Shown in pieces: positions 1-9,953 of a stretch of DNA of 64,000 bases. The stretch's first letter is position 1, and each line of letters begins with the position of its first letter. This DNA comes from Methylobacterium sp. BTF04. GTDB taxonomy: Bacteria > Pseudomonadota > Alphaproteobacteria > Rhizobiales > Beijerinckiaceae. The DNA lies in contig NZ_JAAHTB010000010.1 of the NCBI RefSeq assembly GCF_010692745.1, forward strand, positions 62,001 to 126,000, in the 5' to 3' direction. The notes under the pieces are model-generated. The model ran no database searches. It was not told the origin of the DNA and saw nothing but the letters and a program-made list of their open reading frames with translations. A program made the translations under genes and the position numbers.

Positions 1-2
1 TA

Positions 3-170
3 GGGTCGAATTGGCTTGCAGTCGAACTAGAGTATTCAGAAATAGCATTGGCATCTTGGAGCCCCGGATTACAAGCTTCATTCCAGTCTTTGTTTGATAT
101 CGAAAATGATGAAATAATATCAAATATAAAAAGCGACCAAGAAGATGATCAATCTCAAATAAATCTATAA
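3..170 (+). CDS. C-terminal fragment of an unknown, AT-rich gene
   Basis: A frame stays open from the left edge of the window to a TAA at 168-170 and gives 55 residues with no start in view, so this is the 3' end of a gene lying mostly outside. The peptide ends in an acidic, Asp/Glu/Gln-rich tail with many Ile, Asn and Ser codons such as ata, aat and tca, quite unlike the GC-rich codons of every other gene here. A good intrinsic terminator follows at once, which supports a real transcript. No family is recognisable from this piece. The composition suggests recent acquisition. Confidence 0.6.
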   Translation, partial: GSNWLAVELEYSEIALASWSPGLQASFQSLFDIENDEIISNIKSDQEDDQSQINL

Positions 171-190
171 CACTTATCAAAGCTACATCT

Positions 191-226
191 AGGTCTTGGG
201 TCGATTAGCGACGCAAGACCTTTTTT
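191..226 (+). terminator. Rho-independent terminator after the AT-rich gene
   Basis: The arms ggtcttg and caagacc enclose a second small stem, gtcg/cgac, separated from the outer stem by a single G-G mismatch. A run of six T follows at once. It lies 20 bases after the stop at 168-170 and insulates mltG from that gene. Confidence 0.85.
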
Positions 227-461
227 ATGCATATAGGACGGGGTGATATTTTTTACGTTGTCGCGCCCCCTTGATCATCACGTATGACGAGGTGAATTTT
301 GCGCGCGCTCAGGTTGGGCATGAACCCCCTTTTCGCCACAAAACCGACTATGCTCCTGTGCCAAACCGTCCGGCGCGCCTACACTCAAGTCGCGTGACCA
401 AGTCCCCTTGACCTACAAAAATCCGGCGGCGGCCGGGGAGGGGGCTTGAGGCCCGAACAGG
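227..461. other. Gap between foreign-looking gene and mltG
   Basis: No gene is supportable here. Base composition changes from AT-rich to the GC-rich host type over about 231-330. The region must hold the mltG promoter, but I see no convincing -35/-10 pair. In many proteobacteria fabF lies directly upstream of mltG; it is absent here. Confidence 0.5.
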
Positions 462-1829
462 ATGTCCATGTTCTTCCGCAAACGCCCGACCCCATCGCCG
501 TCGCCCGTCGTCTCCGACGAGCCGGCTCTGCCCAACCGGCTGTCGCCGCGGAGCCCGAGCGAGGCGATCAAGCCCACCGCCGCCACGCCGCCGCCCGAGC
601 GGCCGGCGCGCGAGCGCGGCGGGATGCTGGCGCGGGTGAGCGGGCTGCTCACCGCCTCCGTGGTCCTGGCGCTCGCCATCATGGTCGGCATGACCCTGTT
701 CGAGCGCCAGACCAAGGAGGAGGGGCCGCTGCCCGCCGACAAGGTCGTGGTCATTTCGCCCCGCAGCGGCACCTCCGAGATCGCCGAGGCCCTGGCCCGC
801 GAGGGCGTGATCACCCACACCGCCCTGTTCGAATGGGCCGCGCGCTTCTCCGGCAAGGCGCTCAAGGCCGGCGAGTACACGTTCAAGGCCCATGCCAGCA
901 TCAATGGGGCCATCGACACCCTGGCCTCGGGCCGTCAGGTCCAGCACGCCGTGACCTTCCCGGAGGGGCTGACCTCGGAACAGATCGTGGTGCGGCTCAA
1001 CGAGAACGACGTCCTCACCGGCGAGATCAACGAGATCCCGCCCGAGGGGTCGCTCCTGCCCGACACCTACAAGTTCGAGCGTGGTGCCACCCGCCAGCAG
1101 ATCGTCAACCTGATGCGCACCAAGCAGCGCGAGGTCCTCAACCAGATCTGGCTCCGGCGCTCGGCCGACATCCCGGTGAAGACGCCCGCCGAGATGGTGA
1201 CCCTGGCCTCCATCGTCGAGAAGGAGACCGGCCGGGCCGACGAGCGCCCCCGCGTCGCCGGGGTGTTCGTCAACCGTCTCAACAAGCGCATGAAGCTGCA
1301 ATCGGACCCGACCATCGTGTACGGGCTGGTGGGCGGACGCGGCACCCTCGGGCGCGGCATCCAGCGCGCCGAGATTGAGCGCGCCACCCCCTACAACACC
1401 TACGTGATCGAGGGCCTGCCCCCCGGCCCCATCGCCAATCCGGGCCGCGCCGCCCTGGAGGCCGTCGCCAACCCGTCGCGGACCAAGGACCTGTTCTTCG
1501 TGGCCGACGGCACCGGCGGCCACGCCTTCGCCGACAGCCTGGAGGGCCATTCGCGCAACGTCGCGCGCTGGCGCCAGGTCGAGCGCGCCCGTCAGGCGCC
1601 GACGCCGGACGCCTCCGTCGACAAGGCCGATCCGCCGGCCGACCCCACCGGCGCCCCCGGCCGCGCCTCGGCCTACGCGCCGGAGAGCTCCAACTTCGCC
1701 GCCACCCCGGCCGGCGGCCCGCGCCCGAAGGCCTTCGACGCCTCGGAGGGGACCCGCCTCGACCCGCTGCGCAACAAGACCTTCGATCTCAACTCGGCCA
1801 AGAACGTCCCCGCCCTGAAGCAGCCGTAA
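462..1829 (+). CDS. mltG: Endolytic murein transglycosylase MltG
   Basis: MltG (YceG family) is an inner-membrane lytic transglycosylase that cuts nascent glycan strands and is thought to set their length. The 455-residue protein has a Pro-rich cytoplasmic tail (1-54), one membrane segment at about 55-80, a LysM-like region, and the catalytic YceG domain with the hallmark LASIVEKET motif around residues 248-256; its glutamates (253/255) include the expected acid catalyst. A conserved QSDPTIVYG stretch follows. The C-terminal ~90 residues are Pro/Ala/Asp-rich and longer than in E. coli. The ATG at 462 is used; a second ATG two codons on is possible. It leads an operon with yicC (10-base gap) and gmk. 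Confidence 0.93.
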   Translation: MSMFFRKRPTPSPSPVVSDEPALPNRLSPRSPSEAIKPTAATPPPERPARERGGMLARVSGLLTASVVLALAIMVGMTLFERQTKEEGPLPADKVVVISPRSGTSEIAEALAREGVITHTALFEWAARFSGKALKAGEYTFKAHASINGAIDTLASGRQVQHAVTFPEGLTSEQIVVRLNENDVLTGEINEIPPEGSLLPDTYKFERGATRQQIVNLMRTKQREVLNQIWLRRSADIPVKTPAEMVTLASIVEKETGRADERPRVAGVFVNRLNKRMKLQSDPTIVYGLVGGRGTLGRGIQRAEIERATPYNTYVIEGLPPGPIANPGRAALEAVANPSRTKDLFFVADGTGGHAFADSLEGHSRNVARWRQVERARQAPTPDASVDKADPPADPTGAPGRASAYAPESSNFAATPAGGPRPKAFDASEGTRLDPLRNKTFDLNSAKNVPALKQP

Positions 1830-1839
1830 CCGCCCGCGC

Positions 1840-2718
1840 ATGATCCTTTCCAGCATGACGGGCTTTGCCCGCGCCGCCGGCACCACCGGCCCGGTCCAAT
1901 GGGCCTGGGAGGTCCGCAGTGTGAACGGGCGCGGGCTCGACGTGCGCCTGCGCGTGCCCAACGGCTACGACGCGGTGGGGGAGGTCGCCCGCGCCGCCTT
2001 GCAGAAGACGCTCACCCGCGGCCAGTGCCAGTTGTCGCTCAACCTGACGCGGCCGGAGGCGCCGCCGCGGATGCGCATCAACGAGGCTCTGCTCGCCTCC
2101 CTCGCCGCCGCGGTGGCCCGGGTGCCCTGTCCCGCCGGCATGGCCCCGGCGAGCCTCGACGGACTGCTCTCGCTCCGCGGCGTCATCGAATCCGACGAGG
2201 AGCCCACGGCCGATGCCGAGGCGCTGGCGCACGATCTCGCCGCCGGCGTGGTCAGCCTCGTCACCGACCTCGTGGAGGCCCGGCGCACCGAGGGGCGCCA
2301 GTTGCTCGCGCTCGTCCAGGGCCAGCTCGCCGAGATGGCCCGCCTGACCCAGGCCGCCGAGGAATGCCCGGCCCGCAAGCCCGAGGCGGTGCGCGCTCGC
2401 CTGTCGGCCACCATCGCCACCCTGGTCGCCGCCGGGTCCCTCGACCCCGACCGCCTGCACCAGGAGGCGGTCCTGCTCGCCGCCAAAGCCGACGTCCGGG
2501 AAGAACTCGACCGGCTCCAGGCCCATCTCGCCAATGCCGCCGAACTGCTCGCCGCCGGCGGCCCCATCGGCCGCAAGCTCGATTTCCTCGCCCAGGAGCT
2601 CGGCCGCGAGGCCAATACCCTGTGCGCCAAGGCCAACGACATCACCCTGTCGCGGATCGGACTCGACTTGAAGGCCGTGGTGGAGCAATTCCGCGAGCAG
2701 GTTCAGAACGTCGAATAG
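1840..2718 (+). CDS. yicC: YicC/YloC-family endoribonuclease
   Basis: The protein starts with the family signature MTGFARA at residues 6-12 and keeps the C-terminal DUF1732 block around REANTLCAKA and the terminal KAVVEQFREQVQNVE-type helix. YicC proteins are now regarded as RNA endonucleases; earlier work tied them to stationary-phase survival. At 292 residues it has the usual length. It lies between mltG and gmk, 10 and 9 bases from each, and the yicC-gmk pairing is very common. The exact RNA targets cannot be inferred here. Confidence 0.9.
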   Translation: MILSSMTGFARAAGTTGPVQWAWEVRSVNGRGLDVRLRVPNGYDAVGEVARAALQKTLTRGQCQLSLNLTRPEAPPRMRINEALLASLAAAVARVPCPAGMAPASLDGLLSLRGVIESDEEPTADAEALAHDLAAGVVSLVTDLVEARRTEGRQLLALVQGQLAEMARLTQAAEECPARKPEAVRARLSATIATLVAAGSLDPDRLHQEAVLLAAKADVREELDRLQAHLANAAELLAAGGPIGRKLDFLAQELGREANTLCAKANDITLSRIGLDLKAVVEQFREQVQNVE

Positions 2719-2727
2719 GTTTCTCCC

Positions 2728-3384
2728 ATGCAGGCGCAGGCCGCTTCTATTCCGCGCCGCGGGTTCATCCTCATCCTGTCCTCCCCCTCGGGGGCCGGCA
2801 AGACCACGCTGACGCGGGCGGTGGCGGCCGATCCGAAATGGGGGCTCGACCTCTCGATCTCGGTGACGACGCGCCAGCGCCGCCCCTCGGAGATCGATGG
2901 CAAGCACTACAATTTCATCGATCGCGAGACCTTCGACGGCTACCGCGCCAGCGAGAACCTGCTCGAATGGGCCGAGGTCCACGGCAATTTCTACGGGACA
3001 CCCCGCAAACCGGTGGAGAAGGTGCTCGGTGCCGGCCGGGACATGATCTTCGACATTGATTACCAGGGCACCCGGCAGGTCCGCGCCAAGCTCACCGAGG
3101 ACGTGGTGACGGTGTTCATCCTGCCGCCGAGTCTGGCCGAACTGCGCCACCGCCTGGAGCGCCGCGCCGAGGATTCCCCCGACACCATCGAGAAGCGCCT
3201 CGCCAACGCCCGAATCGAGATCCAGCGCTGGAGCGAATACGACTACGTCATCGTCAACGACGATTTGCAGGACGCCTTCCGCTCGCTCGAAGGCATCCTC
3301 ACCGCCGAACGCCTGAAGCGCACCCGCCGCACCGGCCTCACCGATTTCGTCGACGGCCTGCTCGCCGAGCCGGATCTGATCTGA
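2728..3384 (+). CDS. gmk: Guanylate kinase
   Basis: This enzyme phosphorylates GMP to GDP with ATP. The P-loop SSPSGAGKTTL lies near residues 17-27. The GMP-binding segment follows, with SVTTRQRRPSEIDGKHY and EWAEVHGNFYGTP, and then FDIDYQGTRQV. The length of 218 is normal for the family. It is the third gene of the mltG-yicC-gmk unit, and no clear terminator follows. Confidence 0.96.
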   Translation: MQAQAASIPRRGFILILSSPSGAGKTTLTRAVAADPKWGLDLSISVTTRQRRPSEIDGKHYNFIDRETFDGYRASENLLEWAEVHGNFYGTPRKPVEKVLGAGRDMIFDIDYQGTRQVRAKLTEDVVTVFILPPSLAELRHRLERRAEDSPDTIEKRLANARIEIQRWSEYDYVIVNDDLQDAFRSLEGILTAERLKRTRRTGLTDFVDGLLAEPDLI

Positions 3385-3450
3385 CGCGCCCGAGCCGCTG
3401 TGCAACTCAGGGCTTTTCGTTGCAGTCTCGCGTCAGTGTCGACCGCCAAC

Positions 3451-3861
3451 TCAGGCCGTGATTCCGTGCTGGGTCAGCAGGCGCTCGGCGCTGTCGTTCC
3501 AGACCTCCATGGTGACGATCACGCCATCGCGGACGGTGAAGCGGTCGACATAGCGGTTGCCCTCGAACGGCGTACCGTCCGGCCATTCCCCGTAGAGGGT
3601 ACCGAGGCTGTAGACGGTGGTGATACCGTCCCCCGGCACCACGTCGAGACGCTCCATCCGCTTCTTCACCCAGGCGTAGCGCCCGGCATTGAAGGCGGTG
3701 ACTTCCCGGGGATGGCGGAATTCGCGGGCGCCCGTGAAGGTGATGGTGATCCCCGGCGCCATGTAGCCCGCGGCCCGTTCCGGGTCCGGCACCATCGAGG
3801 CTTCGAGGTAGTCGGTCACGATCCGCGCGTCGCGCGCGGCGATGTCGTCCGGCATCGTCAT
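3451..3861 (-). CDS. SnoaL-like (NTF2-fold) protein
   Basis: About 136 residues with the pattern of the NTF2/SnoaL superfamily: an N-terminal helix (IVTDYLEASMVPDPERAAGY), a beta strand ending GITITFTGA, and the late VDRFTVRDGVIVTMEVWND segment typical of SnoaL-like polyketide cyclase-related proteins. The fold is confident; the substrate is unknown, as the family includes cyclases, isomerases and non-enzymatic proteins. The ATG at 3861 follows GAGG at a good distance, better than the upstream in-frame starts. It stands alone, convergent with gmk. Confidence 0.75.
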   Translation of the reverse strand: MTMPDDIAARDARIVTDYLEASMVPDPERAAGYMAPGITITFTGAREFRHPREVTAFNAGRYAWVKKRMERLDVVPGDGITTVYSLGTLYGEWPDGTPFEGNRYVDRFTVRDGVIVTMEVWNDSAERLLTQHGITA

Positions 3862-4110
3862 CTGGTCGGTCCTCGGTTCAGTCGGCCCGGAGACAAAATC
3901 GGACGGCATCGCCGCACAGGCAATAAGCGCCTGCGCAACAAAGCGGATTTTCTCGGCTCAAATGCTCAGGCGCTGCGGGCGGAGCCAAAGGAGCCTTGAA
4001 ACGCCTGGTCCTGCGCCTGGGACGCGACGCCGCGCGCAGCCGACGGCCTGATCGAAGAGCAGCAGCCGATTTCAGACCCTTGCCATCGAATGGGCAAGAC
4101 TGATGATATC

Positions 4111-5178
4111 TCAAGACCTTGGCGGAACAATCGTCGCGCGGCGCGCCTCCAACATCTGCCAAAGTAGCAGGGCCGGAAGTCCCAATACGACGTCGGGCAC
4201 GCGCTTGACGAGGGACAGAGCCAGCGCCGTCCCGGCATCGATACCGAACAAGGCTCCGAGGAGGACGAAACCACCCTCCTGGACGCCGAGCCCGCTCGGA
4301 ACCGGAAATGCCGCAGACTTGATCGCTTGGCTCAAGGTCTCGATCACGATGATTTCGGTGAGCGAGATACCCTCGACCCCGATGCAGGCGAGCGCGATCC
4401 AGATTTCGACAATTCCGAGCCCCCACGCAGCCAGGTGCAGAAAAAACGACCCTGTCAGCGCCCCGCGTCGGTTTGGCGCCCAGATCGCATCGAGGGCGTC
4501 GTAGACTCCACCCCGACCGGTCTTTTCACGGCCCAAAGTCGTCGCGTTGGCGAGGCGGCGGGCGCGGGCGGCGAGACAGCGCCAGACATCGCGGGCGGCG
4601 GCGCTACGCTGAAAGACGAAGAAAGCCAGGATCAACGCAGCCGTGACGATGAGGGCGCGCAGGGTCCAGGCGGCGAGGGACGCCGCGGCTTCGCCCCCTA
4701 CCTGCATCAGCAGGGCGACGCCGAGGCCGACGAACAGCACTTGGCTCACGACCTGCAACAGCATGTCGACCAGGATCGAGGCGGCAGCCAACGGCACGGC
4801 GACTCCCCAGAAGGTCAGGAGTCGTCCCCCGACCACCTCTCCGCCGACGGAGGCCACGGGCAGCAGCACGTTGATGCCCTCGCGCACGAGACGCAGGACG
4901 ATGAACGCCGTGCTCGCCACCGGGGCGAGTCCGTGGAGGATCCGCGCCCAGGCGATCCCACACAATAGAATGACGATCACACGCACGGCGACGATGCCGA
5001 GGAGGCCTAGCGGGCCGATTCGCTGGAAGGCGTTGGCTACCGCTCCAAGATCGTTGGTCGCCACCAGCCAAACCCCGAGGCCGAGGCCGATCACCGTCCC
5101 AAGGAGTGGAAGCCGGCGCACAATGGCCCGGGCGACACGCCCGCGCCGATCCGCAGGCGCGATGGCAGGGCCGCTCAC
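4111..5178 (-). CDS. HpnL-like / LPG-synthase-TM-family membrane protein
   Basis: A 355-residue polytopic membrane protein of the lysylphosphatidylglycerol synthase transmembrane (UPF0104) family, with about eight hydrophobic segments. It shares the block LRLVREGINVLLPVA-VGG-VVGGRLLT and the C-terminal GLGVQEGGFVLLGALFGI...ALSLVKR block with the HpnL encoded at 60920-62041, so the two are paralogues. HpnL proteins are linked to hopanoid export or localisation, but this copy has no hopanoid neighbours, so its lipid is open. GTG at 5178 is preferred because GGAG lies 6 bases upstream; an in-frame TTG lies four codons earlier. Confidence 0.8.
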   Translation of the reverse strand: MSGPAIAPADRRGRVARAIVRRLPLLGTVIGLGLGVWLVATNDLGAVANAFQRIGPLGLLGIVAVRVIVILLCGIAWARILHGLAPVASTAFIVLRLVREGINVLLPVASVGGEVVGGRLLTFWGVAVPLAAASILVDMLLQVVSQVLFVGLGVALLMQVGGEAAASLAAWTLRALIVTAALILAFFVFQRSAAARDVWRCLAARARRLANATTLGREKTGRGGVYDALDAIWAPNRRGALTGSFFLHLAAWGLGIVEIWIALACIGVEGISLTEIIVIETLSQAIKSAAFPVPSGLGVQEGGFVLLGALFGIDAGTALALSLVKRVPDVVLGLPALLLWQMLEARRATIVPPRS

Positions 5179-5278
5179 GGGACGCTCCAAAGCGAAGCGG
5201 ATGGCAGACAGACAGGCAAGACCACGCGATGCGGCCCCAACGGCTTGTTCCCGCTCCCCGACGGCGCGGACGCCCGTT

Positions 5279-5647
5279 TCAGGACGTCTCGTTCATGCCC
5301 GACCCTGGATCGCCTTTCGGGCCGAAATCCGGGAATAGCAGCGCCGCCGCAGCCTCGGGAGCTAAGGCCGGATCGAGGAGATGAATACGGTGCGCGGCCA
5401 GACTCGCGGACGTCGCCACCGCAAGCGCCCGCTTCGGGCACGGTCCGAGACAGCCGACCTCGATCACGCGCGTCTTGCGCCCTCCGCTTCCGCGCTTCAG
5501 CGCGCGCTTGAGCATGCCGCGTAATGTGCCCTTCTTCAGGCCCTGGCGTTTGGCGCATTTGGTGCAGACAAGCACCACGTCCGAGAAGCCGGCCCTGGCC
5601 ATCCGGATTCTCGCGGGTGCGAGCGCTGCTTCGTCCTTGCTGGGCAT
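5279..5647 (-). CDS. Small (2Fe-2S) ferredoxin-like / DUF1636-type protein
   Basis: A basic protein of 122 residues with two cysteine pairs, CTKC and CLGPC, separated by about 38 residues, in the arrangement of thioredoxin-like [2Fe-2S] ferredoxin domains (DUF1636 'predicted metal-binding'). VVLVCTKC is followed by a Lys/Arg-rich helix, then VIEVGCLGPCPKRA. The partner is unknown; it lies about 100 bases upstream of the HpnL-like gene in the same direction. ATG 5647 has AGGA upstream; another ATG at 5602 sits just before the cysteine motif and could be the true start. Confidence 0.62.
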   Translation of the reverse strand: MPSKDEAALAPARIRMARAGFSDVVLVCTKCAKRQGLKKGTLRGMLKRALKRGSGGRKTRVIEVGCLGPCPKRALAVATSASLAAHRIHLLDPALAPEAAAALLFPDFGPKGDPGSGMNETS

Positions 5648-5864
5648 CGGTCCTGTCGGGTTCGAGGATATCCGTCCTGCCCGAGCCAACCGAGGTCACG
5701 GCGCGGGTCGGACCTATCGCCTTAAAAAGGGCTGAAAAAAACGGGACTCGATATGCTAACGGCATGGCGTCGAAAGGGCTCCACGGGCGTGACCGAATGC
5801 AACATCGGATCGGACATGCGGCCGGCTCTTGCCCGGGCGCGCCGAGCCGTGGGAACTTGACGAG

Positions 5865-7178
5865 ATGAATGCCGACGAGGTCAAGCAGACCGACCGCCTC
5901 CGCGGGGTGATCGACGTTGCCCTGCGCTCGGTTCCAGAATTGCGGCGCAATGCCGAGACGGTCGAGCCGGTCCGCGATCGCCGTGCGCCCGCCCTACTGA
6001 GGAAAGCGCAGGAGCGCCTCGACTGGCGCCGCCTTCCGGGCCTGCGCCCGAAGCAGGCCAAGCCGCTCACCGTGATCGCAAGCGTTACGAAGCAGTTTTT
6101 GCTGTTCGTCGTGGTGCCCACCGCCATCATCGGCATCTACCTCGTCGCCATCGCCTCGGACCAGTACATCGCTACGGCGCAGTTCGCGGTGCGCGGCAAC
6201 GTCGAGCCCATGGAGGATGCGTCGGGCAGTCAATTCTCGGATCTGATCCAGAAGCATAACAGCCAGGATAGCTTCATCGTCAAGGACTACATCGAAAGCC
6301 AGTCCATTGTCATGAAGGTCGAAAAGTCGCTCCAGATCTCGAAAATGTTCTCGCGCCAGGAGGCCGATTTCTGGGAGCGATTCGACACGAGTCTGCCGAT
6401 TGAGGATTTGACCAAGTACTGGCGCCATCATGTCGGCGCGCGGATCGACGTGATCTCCGGTATCATCACCCTCAGTGTGCGTGCCTTCCGGCCGGAGGAC
6501 GCACTGACCATCGCCAAGGAAGTGATCTCCCTCACCGAGACGCTGATCAACGATATCTCCCGGCGCGCACAGGCCGATCTCGTCTCCCATGCAGAGGCCG
6601 ATGCGCTGAGGGCGCAGGAGCGGTTGCGGAACGCCCATCTCGCCCTCCAGAAGTTCCGGAACCGCTGGGGCATCATCGATCCGGTGAAGACGGCCGAAGC
6701 GACGCTCACCACCGTCGCGACCCTGCGCAAGGACAAGATCAAGGTCGAATCGGACCTTCAGGTCCTGCGCGCCTCCGCCCTCGACGAGAAATCCCGCGGT
6801 ATTCAGACCCTGGTCGCCACGGTCGCCGTGCTCGACCAGCAGATCAAACGCCTGCTCGATCAGCTCACCACCGACGGTATGTCCGGATCCGACCCCTCCA
6901 CGAACCTGACCCGCGCGCTGCTCGAGTACGAGGGTCTTCAGGTCGAGCGGACGATTGCGAGCAAGTTGAACGAATCCGCCAACCTTCTGGTCGACCGAGC
7001 CCGGATCGCGGCGGGTAAGCAGCAGATCTACCTCGCACCCTTCGTAGAGCCGGCCCTGCCGGTCGCTTCGCTCTACCCGCAGCGCGGCCGTACCTTATTC
7101 GTGGTGTTCTTCTGCTTTCTCGTGGGATGGAGTTCGATCGCGCTGGTCATCGCCGGCGTGAAAGACCAGCGCCTGTGA
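5865..7178 (+). CDS. Capsule/polysaccharide-export inner-membrane protein (KpsE/CtrB/BexC-like)
   Basis: A polysaccharide co-polymerase of the KpsE type, which bridges an ABC polysaccharide exporter and the outer-membrane channel. It has a charged cytoplasmic N terminus (~70 residues), a first membrane segment at about 78-98 (FLLFVVVPTAIIGIYLVAI), a large periplasmic region with coiled-coil helices, and a C-terminal membrane segment (TLFVVFFCFLVGWSSIALVIAG) preceded by the Pro-rich LAPFVEPALPVASLYPQR typical of PCPs. The ATG at 5865 replaces an upstream TTG. No KpsM/KpsT-like transporter genes lie beside it, so it is a lone component here. Confidence 0.82.
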   Translation: MNADEVKQTDRLRGVIDVALRSVPELRRNAETVEPVRDRRAPALLRKAQERLDWRRLPGLRPKQAKPLTVIASVTKQFLLFVVVPTAIIGIYLVAIASDQYIATAQFAVRGNVEPMEDASGSQFSDLIQKHNSQDSFIVKDYIESQSIVMKVEKSLQISKMFSRQEADFWERFDTSLPIEDLTKYWRHHVGARIDVISGIITLSVRAFRPEDALTIAKEVISLTETLINDISRRAQADLVSHAEADALRAQERLRNAHLALQKFRNRWGIIDPVKTAEATLTTVATLRKDKIKVESDLQVLRASALDEKSRGIQTLVATVAVLDQQIKRLLDQLTTDGMSGSDPSTNLTRALLEYEGLQVERTIASKLNESANLLVDRARIAAGKQQIYLAPFVEPALPVASLYPQRGRTLFVVFFCFLVGWSSIALVIAGVKDQRL

Positions 7179-7238
7179 TACCGGCGGGGCGGTCGATCCC
7201 CGCCCCATCATCCCCCGATCGGTGACAACCCCAACCCC

Positions 7239-7514
7239 ATGTCCGAATTCGCAGATCTCATCGCCCGTGCCGTCAACCCGACGATGACCCGCGACGAGCG
7301 GGAGACCGTCTACGGCGTGGTCAAGCAGGCGGTGCAGCGCCTCCAGGCCCGCGATGGCATGGCGCCGGACGATCCGCGCGTCGCCCTGCAGGGGCACCTC
7401 GTCGAGGAGACGATCCGAGACATCGAATCGGACATCGCCCGCGCCGTATCGATGCAGAAGCTCGAACGCGCGCATGCGGCGCAGGTGGCGGAAGAAGCGG
7501 CGCGGACGGGCTGA
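7239..7514 (+). CDS. Hypothetical helical protein, 91 aa
   Basis: A short, mostly helical acidic protein (MSEFADLIARAVNPTMTRD...), with no signal peptide or cysteine and no family I recognise. It follows the KpsE-like gene by 60 bases in the same direction and is convergent with flbD (40-base gap). It has an ATG start and host-like codon use, with third positions rich in G/C, so it is probably a real gene, perhaps co-transcribed with the gene before it. Confidence 0.6.
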   Translation: MSEFADLIARAVNPTMTRDERETVYGVVKQAVQRLQARDGMAPDDPRVALQGHLVEETIRDIESDIARAVSMQKLERAHAAQVAEEAARTG

Positions 7515-7555
7515 TACGCTCCGGTTACCGACCGTCCTCCTACTCGCGCATGATC

Positions 7556-8923
<1,368 letters not shown>

Positions 8924-8980
8924 GGCCTAGGTGAACTCCGTGTCGTGGCCTCGCGCGAGGCGCGGTGGGCCGAAAAAGGA

Positions 8981-9328
8981 TCAGTGATCGCTCTTGATGA
9001 TCTCGGTCATCGTCACGCCGAGGCGGTCCTCGACGAGAACGACCTCGCCGCGCGCGACGAGGCGGTTGTTCACGAAGATGTCGATGGCCTCGCCGACCTT
9101 GCGGTCGAGTTCGAGCACGGCGCCGGGCTGGAGCCGAAGCAGGTCGCCGATCGGCATCCGCGACGAGCCGAGGACCGCCGTGACCATGACCGGGACGTCG
9201 AAGACCTGTTCGAGATCGGAGGCACTCTTGGGGGTGGTCGGCGCCTCGCGGATGGATTCCGTCCCGAGCCCATCGAAGGACGCGTCCATTCCGTTGAGCT
9301 GGGGCAGGCTGAAATCGTCGGACATCAT
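8981..9328 (-). CDS. fliN: Flagellar motor switch protein FliN
   Basis: A C-ring component, 115 residues. The C-terminal SpoA domain covers about 38-112: DVPVMVTAVLGSSRMPIGDLL, LQPGAVLELD, and the FVNNRLVARGEVVLVEDRLGVTMTEI block common to FliN/FliM. The first 35 residues are low in conserved features, as usual. Two ATGs stand in tandem at 9328 and 9325. It is 37 bases after fliH and 57 before flbD in the flagellar string. Confidence 0.94.
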   Translation of the reverse strand: MMSDDFSLPQLNGMDASFDGLGTESIREAPTTPKSASDLEQVFDVPVMVTAVLGSSRMPIGDLLRLQPGAVLELDRKVGEAIDIFVNNRLVARGEVVLVEDRLGVTMTEIIKSDH

Positions 9329-9365
9329 CGGGCTTTCACGAGCGAAGAATCAGGCGGGCACACAA

Positions 9366-9953
9366 TCAGATCGCAATGCCGAGAGCGGCGAGCACGGCGG
9401 CCTCGATCCGAGCCCGGTCGCGCACCACACCGCCATCGGCCCATTCCATTCGGGCGTCACCCGGCGCGAGATCAGGCTCGCCGAGCACCACGAGGCGGCC
9501 CTCGAAGCCGCGCTCGCGGGCGAGCCGCTTCACCAGGGTCTCGGCCTCGTCGACGAGGCTCTCGTGAACCCGCACCACGAGGTGGGGCACGCCGCGCAGG
9601 TGCTGGAGGGCAGCCCGCGCCGCATCGCCGATGGCGGCCAGCGGCTGCGCGTCCAGGGCCTCACCGGCGATCCGGCGGGCGAGTGCCACAGCGAAATCCA
9701 TCGCCTCGGCCTCGCGCTCCGCATCGCGGGCATCCGACTGGCCGATCAGGCCAGCGGCGGCGAGACCGAGCCGGGTCAACGCATCGGCGAGGCGCGCCTG
9801 GGCCTGGGTCTCGGCCTGGGCACGGCCCTCCTGCACGCCGCTCGCATGAGCCCGCGCCACGGCCTCGGCGAGGTCCGCCGCCTCCTTGAGCGAGGACGCG
9901 CTGCCCTCGCGCGGGCGAAAATCCGTGTCGAAGAGGAAGCGACGCGCGTTCAA
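9366..9953 (-). CDS. fliH: Flagellar assembly protein FliH (export ATPase regulator)
   Basis: FliH binds the export ATPase FliI and the C ring. The 195-residue protein has the expected plan: N-terminal MNARRFLFDTDF, an Ala/Glu/Gln-rich helical middle (about 20-80), and a C-terminal stator-like domain (ALARRIAGEAL, VRVHESLVDEAETL, WADGGVVRDRARIEAAV). The start is a TTG whose last two bases and following A form the fliG stop (TTGA), so translation is coupled to fliG. Assignment rests on these patterns plus its place between fliG and fliN. fliI is not in the window. Confidence 0.85.
   Translation of the reverse strand: MNARRFLFDTDFRPREGSASSLKEAADLAEAVARAHASGVQEGRAQAETQAQARLADALTRLGLAAAGLIGQSDARDAEREAEAMDFAVALARRIAGEALDAQPLAAIGDAARAALQHLRGVPHLVVRVHESLVDEAETLVKRLARERGFEGRLVVLGEPDLAPGDARMEWADGGVVRDRARIEAAVLAALGIAI

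Noticed and set aside
1..461. An insertion sequence at the left edge.
   Set aside because: No transposase motif or inverted repeat is visible in the 461 bases available; only foreign composition is seen.
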